Shown here one piece after another: positions 35,061 to 47,115 of a stretch of 64,000 nt of DNA. The position numbers and the translations under genes were made by a program. The stretch covers positions 2,046,001 to 2,110,000 of the forward strand of contig JAGTYA010000024.1 in NCBI GenBank assembly GCA_024291935.2, written 5' to 3'. The stretch is from Okapia johnstoni (lineage: Eukaryota; Chordata; Mammalia; Artiodactyla; Giraffidae). The notes under the pieces were generated by a model. It did not search any database. It saw only the letters and a program-made list of their open reading frames with translations, and was not told the origin of the DNA. Numbering within the stretch: position 1 is the first letter of the stretch; every line of letters begins with the position of its first letter.

Positions 35061-35926
35061 AAACTCAGGCCACCCGGCTCCTGTGTGCTTTGTGTCAGTT
35101 CTGGGGAGCTGGTCTCATGGCTGTGACCCTCCCGGCGGCTGTAGACCCTCCGGGATCTCATGCTGTCTTTGCTTAGAAAACTGGGAGCCTGTTTGCAGTT
35201 TTGGTAGGGGGGTGCCCTCTCAGGAGCCGGTTCGCCCCTTCCGCTCTGGCTGGTCCCGCCTGCCCGCTGTGTCCGACGGGGATGGGGCGGTCCGCACGCC
35301 GGCGTACTCTTCCCCTGTATCGCACAGCTCCTTTGTTTTCTGTGAGCGGGCCGGCAGTGCCTTAGCTTTGGGTTTTTCGCGGGTATTCTCCTCTCTCTGG
35401 CCTTCCCACAGTTTTAGGTTACTATCTCACGTTAGCGGTCCCGGTCCTTAACCCTAAGCATTGCCACCCGCTTCCTCTCCGCCCACCCCCCACTTGCTGG
35501 TGGCGGATGCGGGCGTCTGGGGTTTCTTTACTGGATGTTGCCTTTAGGCACGTAATCAGTGGGTTTTATTTATTGAGTGTCTCCCGGTTATGTTGCCCCA
35601 CCTCCGAGATTCGAATCTTCCCCCAAACCCGCCGGTGAGAAGTTTCCAGGGTGCATAGAAATTTTCTCCTCTTTTACGACTCCCTCCACTCAGGACGGGT
35701 CCTCCGTCCCTAACTTCCTTGTTGTCTCTCTTTTATCTTTTATAATTTCTCCTACCATCCTCTGAGATAATCGCTGAAGCTTGATTAATGTCTGACGTCC
35801 TCTGGCAGCATACAGAAGTAGTCTTGTAGAACTTTTGCTCCAGCTTTCAGATGTTTCTTTCGGTAAGTTTGTGGGGGAGAGAGGTGATTCTCATCCGTCC
35901 TATTTGCCTCCGCCACTCATGAATTT

Positions 35927-36378
35927 TCATTCAAGCTAGGTTTTTCCAGTAGTCATGTACTGGTGTGAGAGTTGGACCATAGAGAAAGGCTGAGCGCCAA
36001 AAGAATTGATGCTTTCTAACTGTGATTCTGAAGAAGGACGGCTTGAGAATCCCTTGGACAACAAGGAGACAAACCATCAGTATCCTAAAGGAAATCAGGT
36101 GTCCTGAGTATTCACTGGAATAACTGAGCGGAAGGCGTCGATACTTTGGCCACCTGATGCAAAGAGCCCACTTTATTAAAAATACCCTGATCGCTGGGAA
36201 TGATTGAAGACAGAAGAAAGGATGCAGCAGAGGATGAGATGGTAGAAGCACACTGACCCAGTGAAAATGAATAAAAGCCAACTGCGAGAGACAGTGGAGG
36301 ATAGGGGAAACTGGTGTGCTGTAGCCCATGGGTTCGTGAAGAGTCGGACACGGCGTAGCAGCTGAGCAACAGCAAGGA
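35927..36378 (+). mobile_element. BovB LINE, right part (split by L1)
   Basis: It resumes the BovB at 'aagctaggtttttccagtag' and runs to 'gagtcggacacggcgtagca'. It has several small indels relative to other BovB copies in this window. Confidence 0.85.
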
Positions 36379-37212
36379 GGGTGGACATAACCATCTGCCT
36401 GGCTCACCTTGTCTTGTTCCTTATGTCCTCACTTACACACTAGAGAAAGCTGTTGATCAGGTGGCTGGATGTGTTTGGAGACTTGGTTTGTATTTTCTTA
36501 GTCATAGGGTCCTCTATTCAGCCTGTCTTCAGAAAATGTTTACTTATTACAGAAAGCAGGTATGTGGTAGGTGCTGGAAACGAACAGTCCCCATTCTCAA
36601 GTTTACTGTGCAGTGCAGGAACCAGCAAACCACACAGAAAATGCACAGTGCAGAGCTGTCCCAGGGTGCATGAGACTGCACGGGAGAGGACAGGCCCCGC
36701 CTCGGGATCAGGGACAACGTCCCAGCACAGATGGTATGCACAGCAAGGCTTTAAAAAGCTTGAGGGACTAGCCAGGCTCTGAACGCAACAGGGGTGCATT
36801 TCAGGCAAACTGCTATTGCAGGCATGGAAGAGGTGGGAGATGGCACCTTTGGACAGCGTCCGATTGTTCCAGGTCATGGAGTGCGATGAGAGAGGGCAGC
36901 TAGGGGAGAGGGCAGGGGCCAGGCTCGAATTCTGCAGGAGCGGGCTTGGGAGCTGTGGGACCATTTCAGACACAGAAGGGACATGAACGGAACTGTGTTT
37001 TAGAAGAGCTTACTGGCTGCCTCACGGAGGGTAGACTGAAAGAGAAATAAAAAAAAGGAAGCTTATATTTCAGGAGAGAAATAATGAGGGCTAAAACTGA
37101 GATAGAGAATGTGGGGAGATAGAAAATTACAGATAGAGAGAGGAAGGAAGATTGGCAAGCCTTGACAAATTGACTGTCCTAATTAGATGTGGAAGGGAGG
37201 GGCGCGGGTGCT
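36379..37212. other. Intron with possible ancient repeat
   Basis: 36510-37040 has wording of an old mammalian repeat ('gtatgtggtaggtgctggaa', 'aactgtgttttagaagagct') but is too diverged to assign. No gene is seen. Confidence 0.4.
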
Positions 37213-37227
37213 GAGGGAGGAGAGGTG

Positions 37228-37499
37228 TTTTGTTTTGTTTTTTGGCTCTGCTGCATGTTCTTTGCTATTCAGGCTTTTCTCTAGTTGCGGCGAGAGCTGG
37301 GGCTTCTTTTATATCAGAGCGCGGGCTCTAGGACATGTCATTAGTTGTGTGGTTCCCAGGCTCCAGAGCACAGGCTCAGTAGTTGTGGTGCACAGGCTTA
37401 ATTGCTCTGAGGCAGGTGGAATCTTCCCAGACCAGGGATTGAATCTGTGTCTCCTACACTGACAGGCAGATTCTTTACTACTGAGCCACCAGGGAAGCC
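37228..37499 (-). mobile_element. CHR-type tRNA-derived SINE
   Basis: Complement of a CHR SINE, with T-rich tail at 37228-37243 and head 'tgagccaccagggaagccc' at the right. 'gagggaggagaggtg' at about 37213 and 'aagggaggagagttg' at about 37500 look like its target-site duplication. Confidence 0.85.
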
Positions 37500-37514
37500 C
37501 AAGGGAGGAGAGTT

Positions 37515-38587
37515 GAATCAGGGACTCAGGCTTCAGGTTCAGACACATGCATTGATGCAGTACTATGACTGACAAGGAAGCACCTTAGATTAGGAGATCT
37601 CAGAAGTACCTAAGTACCTTAGGAGAGGAGAGTTGAGTTTGAGGGGCCACCTGGAGACAGAACAGGTTGAGATGTGGAATAAGCATGTGGGCATAGAGGT
37701 CTGGAGGTCGGTTGGTCGGGCTCACTTAGAGGTAGCCGTTTGGGAGCCATGTCATCTCTCCCACCATAAGAATCGCTACCCTTCTCTTTCGGGTGGTGAT
37801 AAACAGCACAGGAGGCTTCTACTAGAAGTTCGGGGTTCTGGTTGAATGTGGACAGGCCGTGGAGATAGTTCTAGAACCAGGGAGGCTTAAAGAGTATTTA
37901 TCACCCTGTCAGATTTCCCCCTCTTTTTTCCATTTACCAGCTTCATGATAATCATATAAGCAGGATTTTCATTTCCATATGTGCATCTCATTTATAAGTA
38001 AATCCACAGCCCAGGGTCTGTGCTGTCTTGAGAGGCTCTGGAGAGAGGTTGGGGAGGGAACAGCCTTGGGCTCCAGCCCTTGGGGAGCGTGGGGCATAGG
38101 ACTTCCCAGTCAGAGGGTGTTGAAGTCCTTCCTTTGAGGGAGAGAGTGACTTAGCGATCACACTTTAATTTCATGTGGAATCAGGGAAAACAGTCCACAT
38201 TTATGCATCCCAAGGCATGGACCAGACTTCAAAACTTGACCTGGTTGTATATAAACAACACTAATTACACCCACTTGTGTGAGCTGATCACTGTTTGTGG
38301 CTTGTTAGCATACGCATAAAAACTAACGCATATCATTAAGTGTTGGAGTAGATCTGCCGAGCAGCTTGTTATTATAACCCTGAACTTTCATGTGCTCACC
38401 CTCCCTTTAGGCATGTCACAAAGTCATTTACTCATAATTTTAAAAAATTAGAAGGAATGCAGGGAGTAGTATTCTGGAAGTTGTTAAAAATACAGACTCA
38501 GACATGATTTCCAGCCCTCACTGGACAGATGTTTCTTGGGCTCCTATTGTGTTACAACTACCTCTCCTAGTCCTACAAAGGAGCCTG
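37515..38587. other. Unique intron
   Basis: No repeat or gene recognised. Confidence 0.45.
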
Positions 38588-38827
38588 AGGGTCGTGGAAG
38601 ACAAAATTTCTTCTACTCTAGAGGTGCTTAGTGAATTTGTGAAGAGCTCTGCACTTACAAGAAACTTAGGGTCGTGGAAGACAAAATTTCTTCTACTCTA
38701 GAGGTGCTTAGTGAATTTGTGAAGAGCTCTGCACTTACAAGAAACTTAGGGTCGTGGAAGACAAAATTTCTTCTACTCTAGAGGTGCTTAGTGAATTTGT
38801 GAAGAGCTCTGCACTTACAAGAAACTT
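38588..38827 (+). repeat. Perfect 3 x 80 bp tandem repeat
   Basis: Three identical units (38588-38667, 38668-38747, 38748-38827), each starting 'agggtcgtggaagacaaaat' and ending 'caagaaactt'. No mismatch was seen between units. A diverged partial copy follows at about 39053-39104, beyond a SINE. Confidence 0.97.
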
Positions 38828-38860
38828 CAGCAAGATGAAAGCAAGGGCATAGTTAAGTTG

Positions 38861-39050
38861 GCTTACCTGATAGCTCAGTTGGTAAAGAGTCTGCCTGCAA
38901 TGCAGGAGACCTGGGTTCAATCCCTGGGTTGGGAAGATCCCTCGGCGAAGGGAAAGGCTACCCACTCCAGTATTCTGGCCTGGAGAATTCCATGGACTGT
39001 ATCGTCCATGGGGTCACAAAGAGTTGGACACGATTGAGCGACTTTCACTT
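38861..39050 (+). mobile_element. Bov-tA SINE
   Basis: Head 'gcttacctgatagctcagtt', B-box 'ggttcaatccctgg' and Bov-A body ending 'gactttcactttc'. It is flanked by about 40 bases of direct repeat (38821-38860 and 39066-39104), longer than a normal target-site duplication. Confidence 0.9.
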
Positions 39051-39104
39051 TCTATGTGCTTATGAGAAACTTCAGTAAGATAAAAGCAAAGGCATAGTAA
39101 GTTG

Positions 39105-42100
39105 ACACAGGGCTAAAGGAATACCCAGACTGATGGTTCTTAGGTAGATGGAGTTAGTGAAAGTAGGCTGCTTGGAGAGGGCAGTCCAGAATCACAAGGT
39201 GATCACAGTGAAGGGCATGCTTGGTGAAAAAGAGCTGAGGGCCAACCAGTGCCCACTCCATCGAGATTCAAGGGATGTGTTCCATCACACTCCTCTCCCA
39301 TCTGAGTTCTGAACTCACTGAGAAATAGACACACAAGTCAGACTGAGATCAAAATCTCTCATCTATTACTGGTGAAGTTTGGATTAGAGAAAGGCAGCCT
39401 GAGCCAGTTCAGGCATTTGAAACAGCTCAGAAGTTAAGGCTGTAAAAGGAAACTCTGATGGGGCGACTCGAGGGGGCAGAGAGTAGCCAGAGCAGAGGGA
39501 GGAGGGGTGTGTGCTCTGCAGACAGGGCGCTGGACACCGAGTACTGGGATGGCCTTCGCTGCTCGGTGCCCTCCAGTGAGCACCAGTAAGTAGCTGATGC
39601 TTCAGCTCTTGGTCGGAATAGCCAGGACGTATCCTCAGCAGAAGGCTGAAGACTGTTGTTTTTATAACTTCAGAAAGTGAACGTGGCTCCCACTCCATCT
39701 CTGGAAGCTTTTCAACTTGCCTTCTGGCTCTTTCTGCTTGCCTGTTATCCAGGCTCATCTCTTACAGAATGGAGGACCTCCACCCCTATAGACCTGTCTT
39801 AAGTTTCCAGGCAGCTGAAGACTGAAACTCCAAATCCTGCTGCAGAGAAGCTTGCCTTGGCCAGCCCCTCCCGCTTAGGGCTCCCAGAGCATCTTATTTA
39901 CACTCAATACCTGTCTGGATCACGTTTTCACATTGCTTTCACGTTTTCACGTTTTCCATTCGCTTCCCTGTCTCCTTCTCTGAAACTGTGAGTTCCCTCA
40001 GGCTAAGGACAGCATCTGTTCATCTTTATGTCTCTAGCCACTGCCCAGTGCTTGTTTTTAAGGGTGTTTCAAGGTCTCTAAGCATCTTATACACACTGGT
40101 CTTTAAAAAAAAAAAAAAAACGATGGTAGTTGTGATCTGGGAGAGGGACTAGCTCTGGAAGAGAGGTGTGCTTATGTAAGAGAATCAAACGCACATTATG
40201 AATCAGAGAGGCTTCCTCCTCTTTTGAATAAAAGGCTTGGGTGTTTGACTACTTGCCAGGGCATACAGGGTTTAGGACAGGGTGTAATGAGGCCTTTCTC
40301 ATGGAGGAGCTGCCTGGACAGGTGTGAGGAGCCAGGAAGCTTTAGCACCCCAGGGGGTTGGCAGTGCTTCTAAGGCTTCCTAAGCACTTCTGTGTTCACC
40401 TCTGTATCCTCATCCCTCTGTGCCCTCCGGGAGCCTGGCAGAAGTGGCTCTCAGGGGAAGGCACAGAGACCCCCAGTGTGCCAGTCTGGAATAGAGATGC
40501 TGAGGCTTGTCTGCAACCTGATTTGCCAGCCTGGAAAGGTAGGCCAGGCCCACATCCCTCCCGCCCACACCTGCCTCTCGAAAAGCGTCCTTCCCGGGTG
40601 AGCTAATACCAACTGTCATCCCCCACCTCCCTGGTGAGATGGAAATGATTCTTACCCCACAGTGGGATCCCCAGCCTAACGCTTTCTCTGTGAATTCTGA
40701 TCAGAGCCTGGTTTCGCTTTTAATGGAAATGATTTCCACAAGACAGGGGTTGTGTTAGTTGCTGCTGGGCTTTCTGAGAAGAGAAGATAACTCACATCAC
40801 AGCTGGGGTTGAGAGTGTGCCCGGATGATTCAAACCTAAGTCCCTAGCATCTCCAGGGGGCAGTGAAGTGAGATAGTGGGCTCTCACCCCAACCAGATGA
40901 TACATGAGAAACTTCTGGGGGTCGAGCAGGGCGGTGGCTGATTCTCTCTGAGATGTGAGCCTTGCAGGTTAGTGGCCTTGACAGACGGAACAGATTTGGC
41001 TCGCCCAGGACCCTGGCTTTTGGGTAATTGTGCTCACAATGAGGAAGCTCTTGGACTCTCCCCTTCTGTTCACAGGACACTCTGCACGTCCTCCTTCTGC
41101 CCCCATGTCAGATCCCACGTCACTCGAACGTGAGCCAAACAGCTCCGTAAGAGGCATGGAATCCTTTGACGTTAGTAAAACCTGCACCGGGGAAAGGGAA
41201 CCCTTGCAGCTGATCCTTAGATTTCAACCATGACCGCTTCTTGGGGCAGGCCCAGCTGATTTCGATTTCCGTGGTTCTTCGAGCTGGGGGCTCCACTGCT
41301 GCTGTTCGGTCAGCCATCTGTGCTGAACCCCACTGCCAGACCCCGCTCCCCCAAATGCCGCGTTCACCTGTCACTCAAGAACCTGCCGTCTCCTCCAGCA
41401 GATTTCACGGGTAGTGAGATTTTCATTAATATTCTGGGATGAGAAATAGGATTTGGGGGTTTCATTTTGCCAAACGAGAGCGTTTTCTTTAAAAGCCAGG
41501 GGCCATCTACCACCTCCATGATTTTATAAATGAAGCAGTTTAGCACCAGTACAAAGGAAGAGTTCATTTCACAGCTCAGGGCGGTCTCTTCCATTGACCT
41601 GGTTGAGCTTCATGGAAAACCTTCCTCTTGTGTTGTAGATCTCAGGCTAGCCTTTGAGAGCTGCTGGAGAGTTCTATCAGACCCACACTCCCCCTGGCTT
41701 TGGAGGCCCTCAGCAGTGCAGTTCCCCATTTCCCACCCAGCTGTCTCTCTTACTCACTCGTCCTCCCCTACCTTCGCATAGCCCAGGCCTCTACTCACTT
41801 CCCCCAGCTCCCCCGCACCCCACTTCCTCCAGAAGCCCGCTTCAGAGAGGCCGCCTCCTCCTCCACCCACATCTCTCGGCCTCCTTCCCCATCTCCCCTC
41901 TCAGTGTCTGATGCAGTGCACCCTAGGTCTTCATTCATGTCACCGTGTCGTCTTGTCTCTTCCCTTCCCCTCCCTCGCCGTAGAAGGCAGATACCTCACT
42001 GACGCTTCTCACTCACCCGTAAATCTGCGGCATTGGTACGGAAGAGGCAGGCCGCAAAGTGTTCCTAGTGCTCGAAGTGTCCCTGTGGTCAGTGCACTCG

Positions 42101-43199
42101 TGATCAACGGTGCTTCAGGACACGGTGCCCGTTTTACAGTCTAGAACTTGAAAATATGATCCTGTTTGTTATTCCTCAGGAAATTCCCACATTTTTCAAG
42201 AATGGCATCATTGTAACCCGGTTGCTACGTTCTGTAACTGCTTCTGCTCCTGTTTTAAATGGCACACGACAGATGTCTTTAACCAAAGAGAACTTAAGAG
42301 CTTTGAAAGTATTTTATAACTTTAGACCATCCCTTTTGACTTCTGTTTTTAATTTCTCACATTAAAACATACCTACCAGATGGAGAGTACTGTGCTAGAT
42401 ACTGGAACCAAGAGATTAGAATGTGGCCCCAGCTGTCAGAGTAGCTTAACGTTTCATGAAGGGAACAGGGATACAGAACAAGCAGGCGCACAGGGCAGGT
42501 TGGTTTGGGCTGAGTGTGGAAGTGGCTGCCGTAGTACTTTACCTGAGGACTTTAGCTATGATTTGAAGGGACCACTTTAAAACAAGGTCATTCTGTTTTT
42601 AAGAGTTTTCTCCTGTACAAAATAAAAACTAGCAGTTTGCTGTAAGAAAATGCTAGAAATGCTGGAAGTAAATTAGAAATGATTTAAGTGTCCCCTGGAG
42701 TTGTGACACCCCTCCCCAACCCCACCCCATGTGTAATAGCTATGCCACAAGGATGTTGTTAGATTAAATGACTTGTGGTCGTAAAACACTTAGAATGGTC
42801 CCTGACACATAACAGCAAATGGATGTTAGCCGTGTGCCGAGATGCTGAGAAAGGACGGGAAGCGGAGGTGCAGGGGCGAGGAAGGGTGGGCTCCCACTGC
42901 TTGGTGTGAGTGGTCCGGTTAGGTTGGGTGTGTGGAGGGAACACTGCAGTAGGAGACGAGACTGGGGGTATCCTGAAGCACTCAAGAGCCAGTTCCGATG
43001 CTGGAATCACAGGGAGAGCCAGCAAGATCTGTGAGCAAGGAAGGAAGGAAGGAAAGTCACACGTCACCCCCCACCTCCCATCACTCAAATGTTCCCTTGG
43101 TACAGACATACAACCATTTACATAACCCTTCCTAATGCTGTTACTGTTAGTGTTATTATAAAGAACACTCCAATTAATATTCTTATGCATTGTTAATCA
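39105..43199. other. Mostly unique intron
   Basis: 39760-40080 and 41750-42130 are C/T-rich and may be old L2 debris. An A run of about 16 lies near 40106-40121. A GGAA microsatellite is at 43038-43054. No exon was recognised; a Leu-Arg-Leu-Ala-Phe reading at 41640 is coincidental. Confidence 0.45.
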
Positions 43200-43837
43200 C
43201 AGTTGTTTTGGATTATTTCCTTGGGAATATATGCTTAGAAGGACCGGATTAAAAGGAATAGCTATTTTTTTGTGATACTTTATCTTTTTATTAACTTTTA
43301 TGATTGTATTATAAAAGTAACACATTTGTGTTATGAAAATTTTAAATTAGCAAGTAAGCACCAAAACAAAAGCAAAAAACAAGTAAGCCCCAAATAGCCA
43401 TCACCTACTAATAACCTGTTTCTAGGTCTCCTACAGTATGCACATTTTTTTAGAGCTTTTGACACAAGCCGTAGGATGACTTTCCAGAGAGGTTAGACTA
43501 ATTTAGATCTGTTCCCACCAGGAAACAATAGCACATTGTCCCTGCCTCTCACCAAATTGAGAGTTTGTGGGTTTTATTTAATCTTTGTTAATATGGTAGC
43601 TTGGAAATGGTATTTTATTATCATTTTGGCTTGCCTTCGTGTTAACTGCTTGTGGGTTCAATCCACTCTTGAGTCTTTCTGTGGAAGGAAGAGGCTTCCT
43701 TCTACTATCACCACTCTCCTAAACCCTTAAACACCAGACACACAAGCCACATTTTTAGCCAGAATTACTTTTTTTCCCCAAGTAAGGTAATAATTTATAT
43801 ATAGTAAAATTTACTCTTTTTAGTATATAGTGCTGCA

Positions 43838-44052
43838 AGCAAAATCACTGCGGACGGTGACTGCAGCCATGAAATTAAAAGATGCTCCTTGGAAGAAAAG
43901 CTGTGACAAACCTAGATAGTGTATTAAAAAGCAGAGACATCACTTTGCCAACACAAGCTCAGGGAGATAGTGAAGGACAGAGAAGCCTGGCTTGCTGCAG
44001 TTCATGGGGTTGCAAAGAGTCAGACACGACTTAACAACTGAACAACAACAAG
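43838..44052 (+). mobile_element. Internally deleted BovB fragment
   Basis: It begins in the late reverse transcriptase region ('aaaatcactgcggacggtga', 'agcagagacatcactttgcc') and jumps at about 43960 straight to the 3' terminal region ('gatagtgaaggacagagaag', 'gagtcagacacgacttaaca'). Several hundred bases present in other copies are missing. Confidence 0.85.
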
Positions 44053-44548
44053 CTACACACACCACAACCAAGACACAGAACAGTTTCCTCACCCCAGAAA
44101 ATTCCTGCACACACCTTTGTAGTCAGCCCCCTCCCCTACCTTCAGTCCCTGGCAACCACTCCTCTGTTTTCTCTCCCTGTACTTTTACCTTTTCCAGAAT
44201 GTCATGTAAGTGGAATCAGAATGTGGGTAGCTTTTAAGTCGAGCTTCTTTGACTTAGGATCACATGCTTGAGGTTCACCCCTGTGTTTTGTGTGTATCAG
44301 TGTTCATTCCTTTTTATTGCAGAGTAGTATTCCATGGTATAGATGTTCCACAGTTTGTCCACTTATCCATTGAAGGATATTTGGGTTGTTTCCAGTTTGG
44401 GGGCATTATGAATAATGCTGCCATAAACGTTTGCCCATAGGTTTTTGTGTGATGGTTAAGTTTTCATTTCACTTTGGGTAAATACCTTGAAAGAGAGACT
44501 TGCTGGGTCATGTGGTAAGTGTATATTTAGCTTTATAAAAAATTGCCA

Positions 44549-45124
<576 letters not shown>

Positions 45125-45715
45125 TTGCCAAGCTGTTTTCCAGAGTGGCTGTACCACTCACCAGCAAAGTATGATAGTTCTAGTTTCTTCACCTGCTTAT
45201 CAGCACTTGGTATTATCCAGTTTTTTGTTTGTTTGTATGTTTTAGCCCTGCTAATAGGTGTGTAGTGGTATTTCATTGTGGTTTTGATTTACATTTCCCT
45301 AATGACCAAAGACATTGAGCTGCTTTTTCATGTGCATATTTTCTGTCTTATTTTGGTGATGTGTCTCTTTGTATCTTTTACCCACTTAACTGAATTGTTT
45401 GGTTTCTTATGACTGAGTTTTAAGAGTTCTTTTTATATTATGGCTATAAATCCTCCATCAGATTTGTGAGATCTTTTCTCCCTGACTTTTCCTTGTCTTC
45501 TCATTCTCTTGTTTCTTTATTCCTTCTCGCTTAATCGTTTTAGACTCTTTTGAAGAGCAAAAGTTTTAAATTTTGATAAAGTCTAACTTACTGTATTTTT
45601 AATCGATTGTGTTTTGGTGACACATCTAGGAAATCTTTGACTGACCCCGGGTCACAAAGATTCATTCCTGTGTTGAAGTTTTATAGTTTTAAGATTTACA
45701 CTTAGGTTCCTCACT

Positions 45716-46660
45716 TATTTCCTAGCCCCAGAAGTTTCTTTTAGAAAACATTTCCATTAAAGAGACAGACACACCTGGGCAGATTTGGGATGGAATCAGT
45801 CCTGGCAGCCTACCCAGGTATGGTGCCCTCCAGAAACCATCTGAAAAGGAGGTGGGGGCCTCAGAAACTGCCCAGGAATGGCTGTTAAACAGATAAGGAG
45901 GTTTCTCTGGCTTAAGACTTGGCATAATAATAGTGAAGATTGTATCTTTTAAAGGAGAGTGAGGGTGATAAGAGAAAAACCTCCAAACTTTCTGGATAAA
46001 TCCTCTGACTGCTGCCCAGAGTCCGGATGGTGAATGGTGCCAAGCACAGGACTTTGTCGATTACATGCAAACACCCATGTCAGTGACTCACCCAATCATG
46101 CTTTAATCTCATAACCAAGAGAGAGGCTTTTAAAAATTATCGTCAACAAGGCAGTTCACTAGTTATGACTGCCATTGAAGTTGGGCTTTCCTCAGAACAG
46201 CTGGGGTATAATGTGGTGGGAAGAAAGCCTGATGTGAATGAGAGGCCAAGGATTGCTTGCCTGGGAAGGAAGGGTGTGCAGCTAACGTTTGACAGAAATC
46301 TGTGAGATGAGCGACCTCAGCCAAGCTGAGTAGAGGCCTGCCATCTTTCATCCATGGGAAAATACGCTGCAGCAAAAGAATTCAGAAAACAACACTGATT
46401 GTCAGCTTTGTGTCAGTCACTGCAGGGCAGGTAAGAAACAGTAGTCCAGAGCATGCGCCAGCCAGTAAAGTTGATGGGTTGATGGGAACCAGGAGAAGAT
46501 TCCTGTCCCAGTAAAGGAGAACACATAAGAGTAGGCTGGCCATGGCTTCTCCAAGGGTCTTCCAGGCAGAGCAGTGCAGGGGATGGAGTGTTCTGGCAGG
46601 TTCAGGCCAGTGGCTCAGCTGGGTTGTAGGAAGGACTCACAGAGACAGTGGAAGATGCTA
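45716..46660. other. Unique intron
   Basis: No repeat or gene recognised. Confidence 0.45.
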
Positions 46661-46670
46661 TTAGAAGTGT

Positions 46671-46892
46671 GTGTGCATGCTAAGTCACTTCAGTCGTGTC
46701 CAACTCTTTGCAACCCTGTGGACTATAGCCTGCCAGGTTCCTCTGTCCACTGGATTCTCCAGGCAAGAATACTGGAGTGGGTTGCCATGCCCTTCTCCAG
46801 GGGATCTTCCAGACCCATTGATCGAACCTGTCTCTCATATCTCCTGCATTGGCAGGTAGGTTCTTTACCACTAGCGCCACCTGGGAAGCCCC
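46671..46892 (-). mobile_element. Bov-tA SINE (first of an adjacent pair)
   Basis: Complement of a full Bov-tA, from 'gctaagtcacttcagtcgtg' to 'gcgccacctgggaagcccc'. It is flanked by related words at 46660-46670 and 46893-46903. Confidence 0.92.
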
Positions 46893-46903
46893 ACTGGAAG
46901 TGT

Positions 46904-47104
46904 GAAAAGTGAAAGCGAAAGTCACTCAGTCGTGTCCGACTCTTTGCAACCCCATGGACTATATAGTTCATGGCATTCTCCAGGCCAGAATACTGGAGTG
47001 GGTAGCCTTTCCCGTCTCCAGGGGGTCTTCCCAACGCAGGGATCGAACCCAGGTCTTCCGCGTTGCAGGCGAATTCTTTACCAGCTGAGTCACAAGGGAA
47101 ACCC
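46904..47104 (-). mobile_element. Bov-tA SINE (second of an adjacent pair)
   Basis: Complement of a full Bov-tA, 'gaaagtcactcagtcgtgtc' to 'gagtcacaagggaaaccc'. Followed at 47105-47115 by a third copy of the target word (attggaagtgt). Confidence 0.92.
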
Positions 47105-47115
47105 ATTGGAAGTGT

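Larger units (their letters stand above)
27042..35926 (-). mobile_element. Near full-length L1 LINE (L1_BT-like)
   Basis: The plus strand opens with a poly-T run (27042-27057) that is the L1 poly-A tail, then 3' UTR, ORF2, ORF1 and a long 5' UTR ending near 35920 ('atttgcctccgccactcatg'). Length is close to 8.9 kb, in line with the roughly 8.4 kb bovine L1 consensus as I remember it. Recognisable products on the minus strand include the endonuclease (30861-31049, with IIVGDFNTP), the reverse transcriptase (29801-29983 with SPGPDGF; 29106-29408 with [12 protein letters not shown]) and the ORF1 C-terminus (31386-31640). A 14-17 base target-site duplication (27025-27041 and 35927-35940) shows ordinary target-primed insertion into a BovB. 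Both ORFs are cut by many small indels, so none is complete. Confidence 0.93.

Noticed and set aside
38588..38827. CRISPR-like regular repeats
   Set aside because: The units are identical and contiguous without spacers, in a mammalian intron; this is a plain tandem repeat.
41630..41680. Reading LRLAF, a possible next DIS3L2 exon
   Set aside because: Only five residues are similar; the text after them does not continue as RNB domain and there is no acceptor at the right place.
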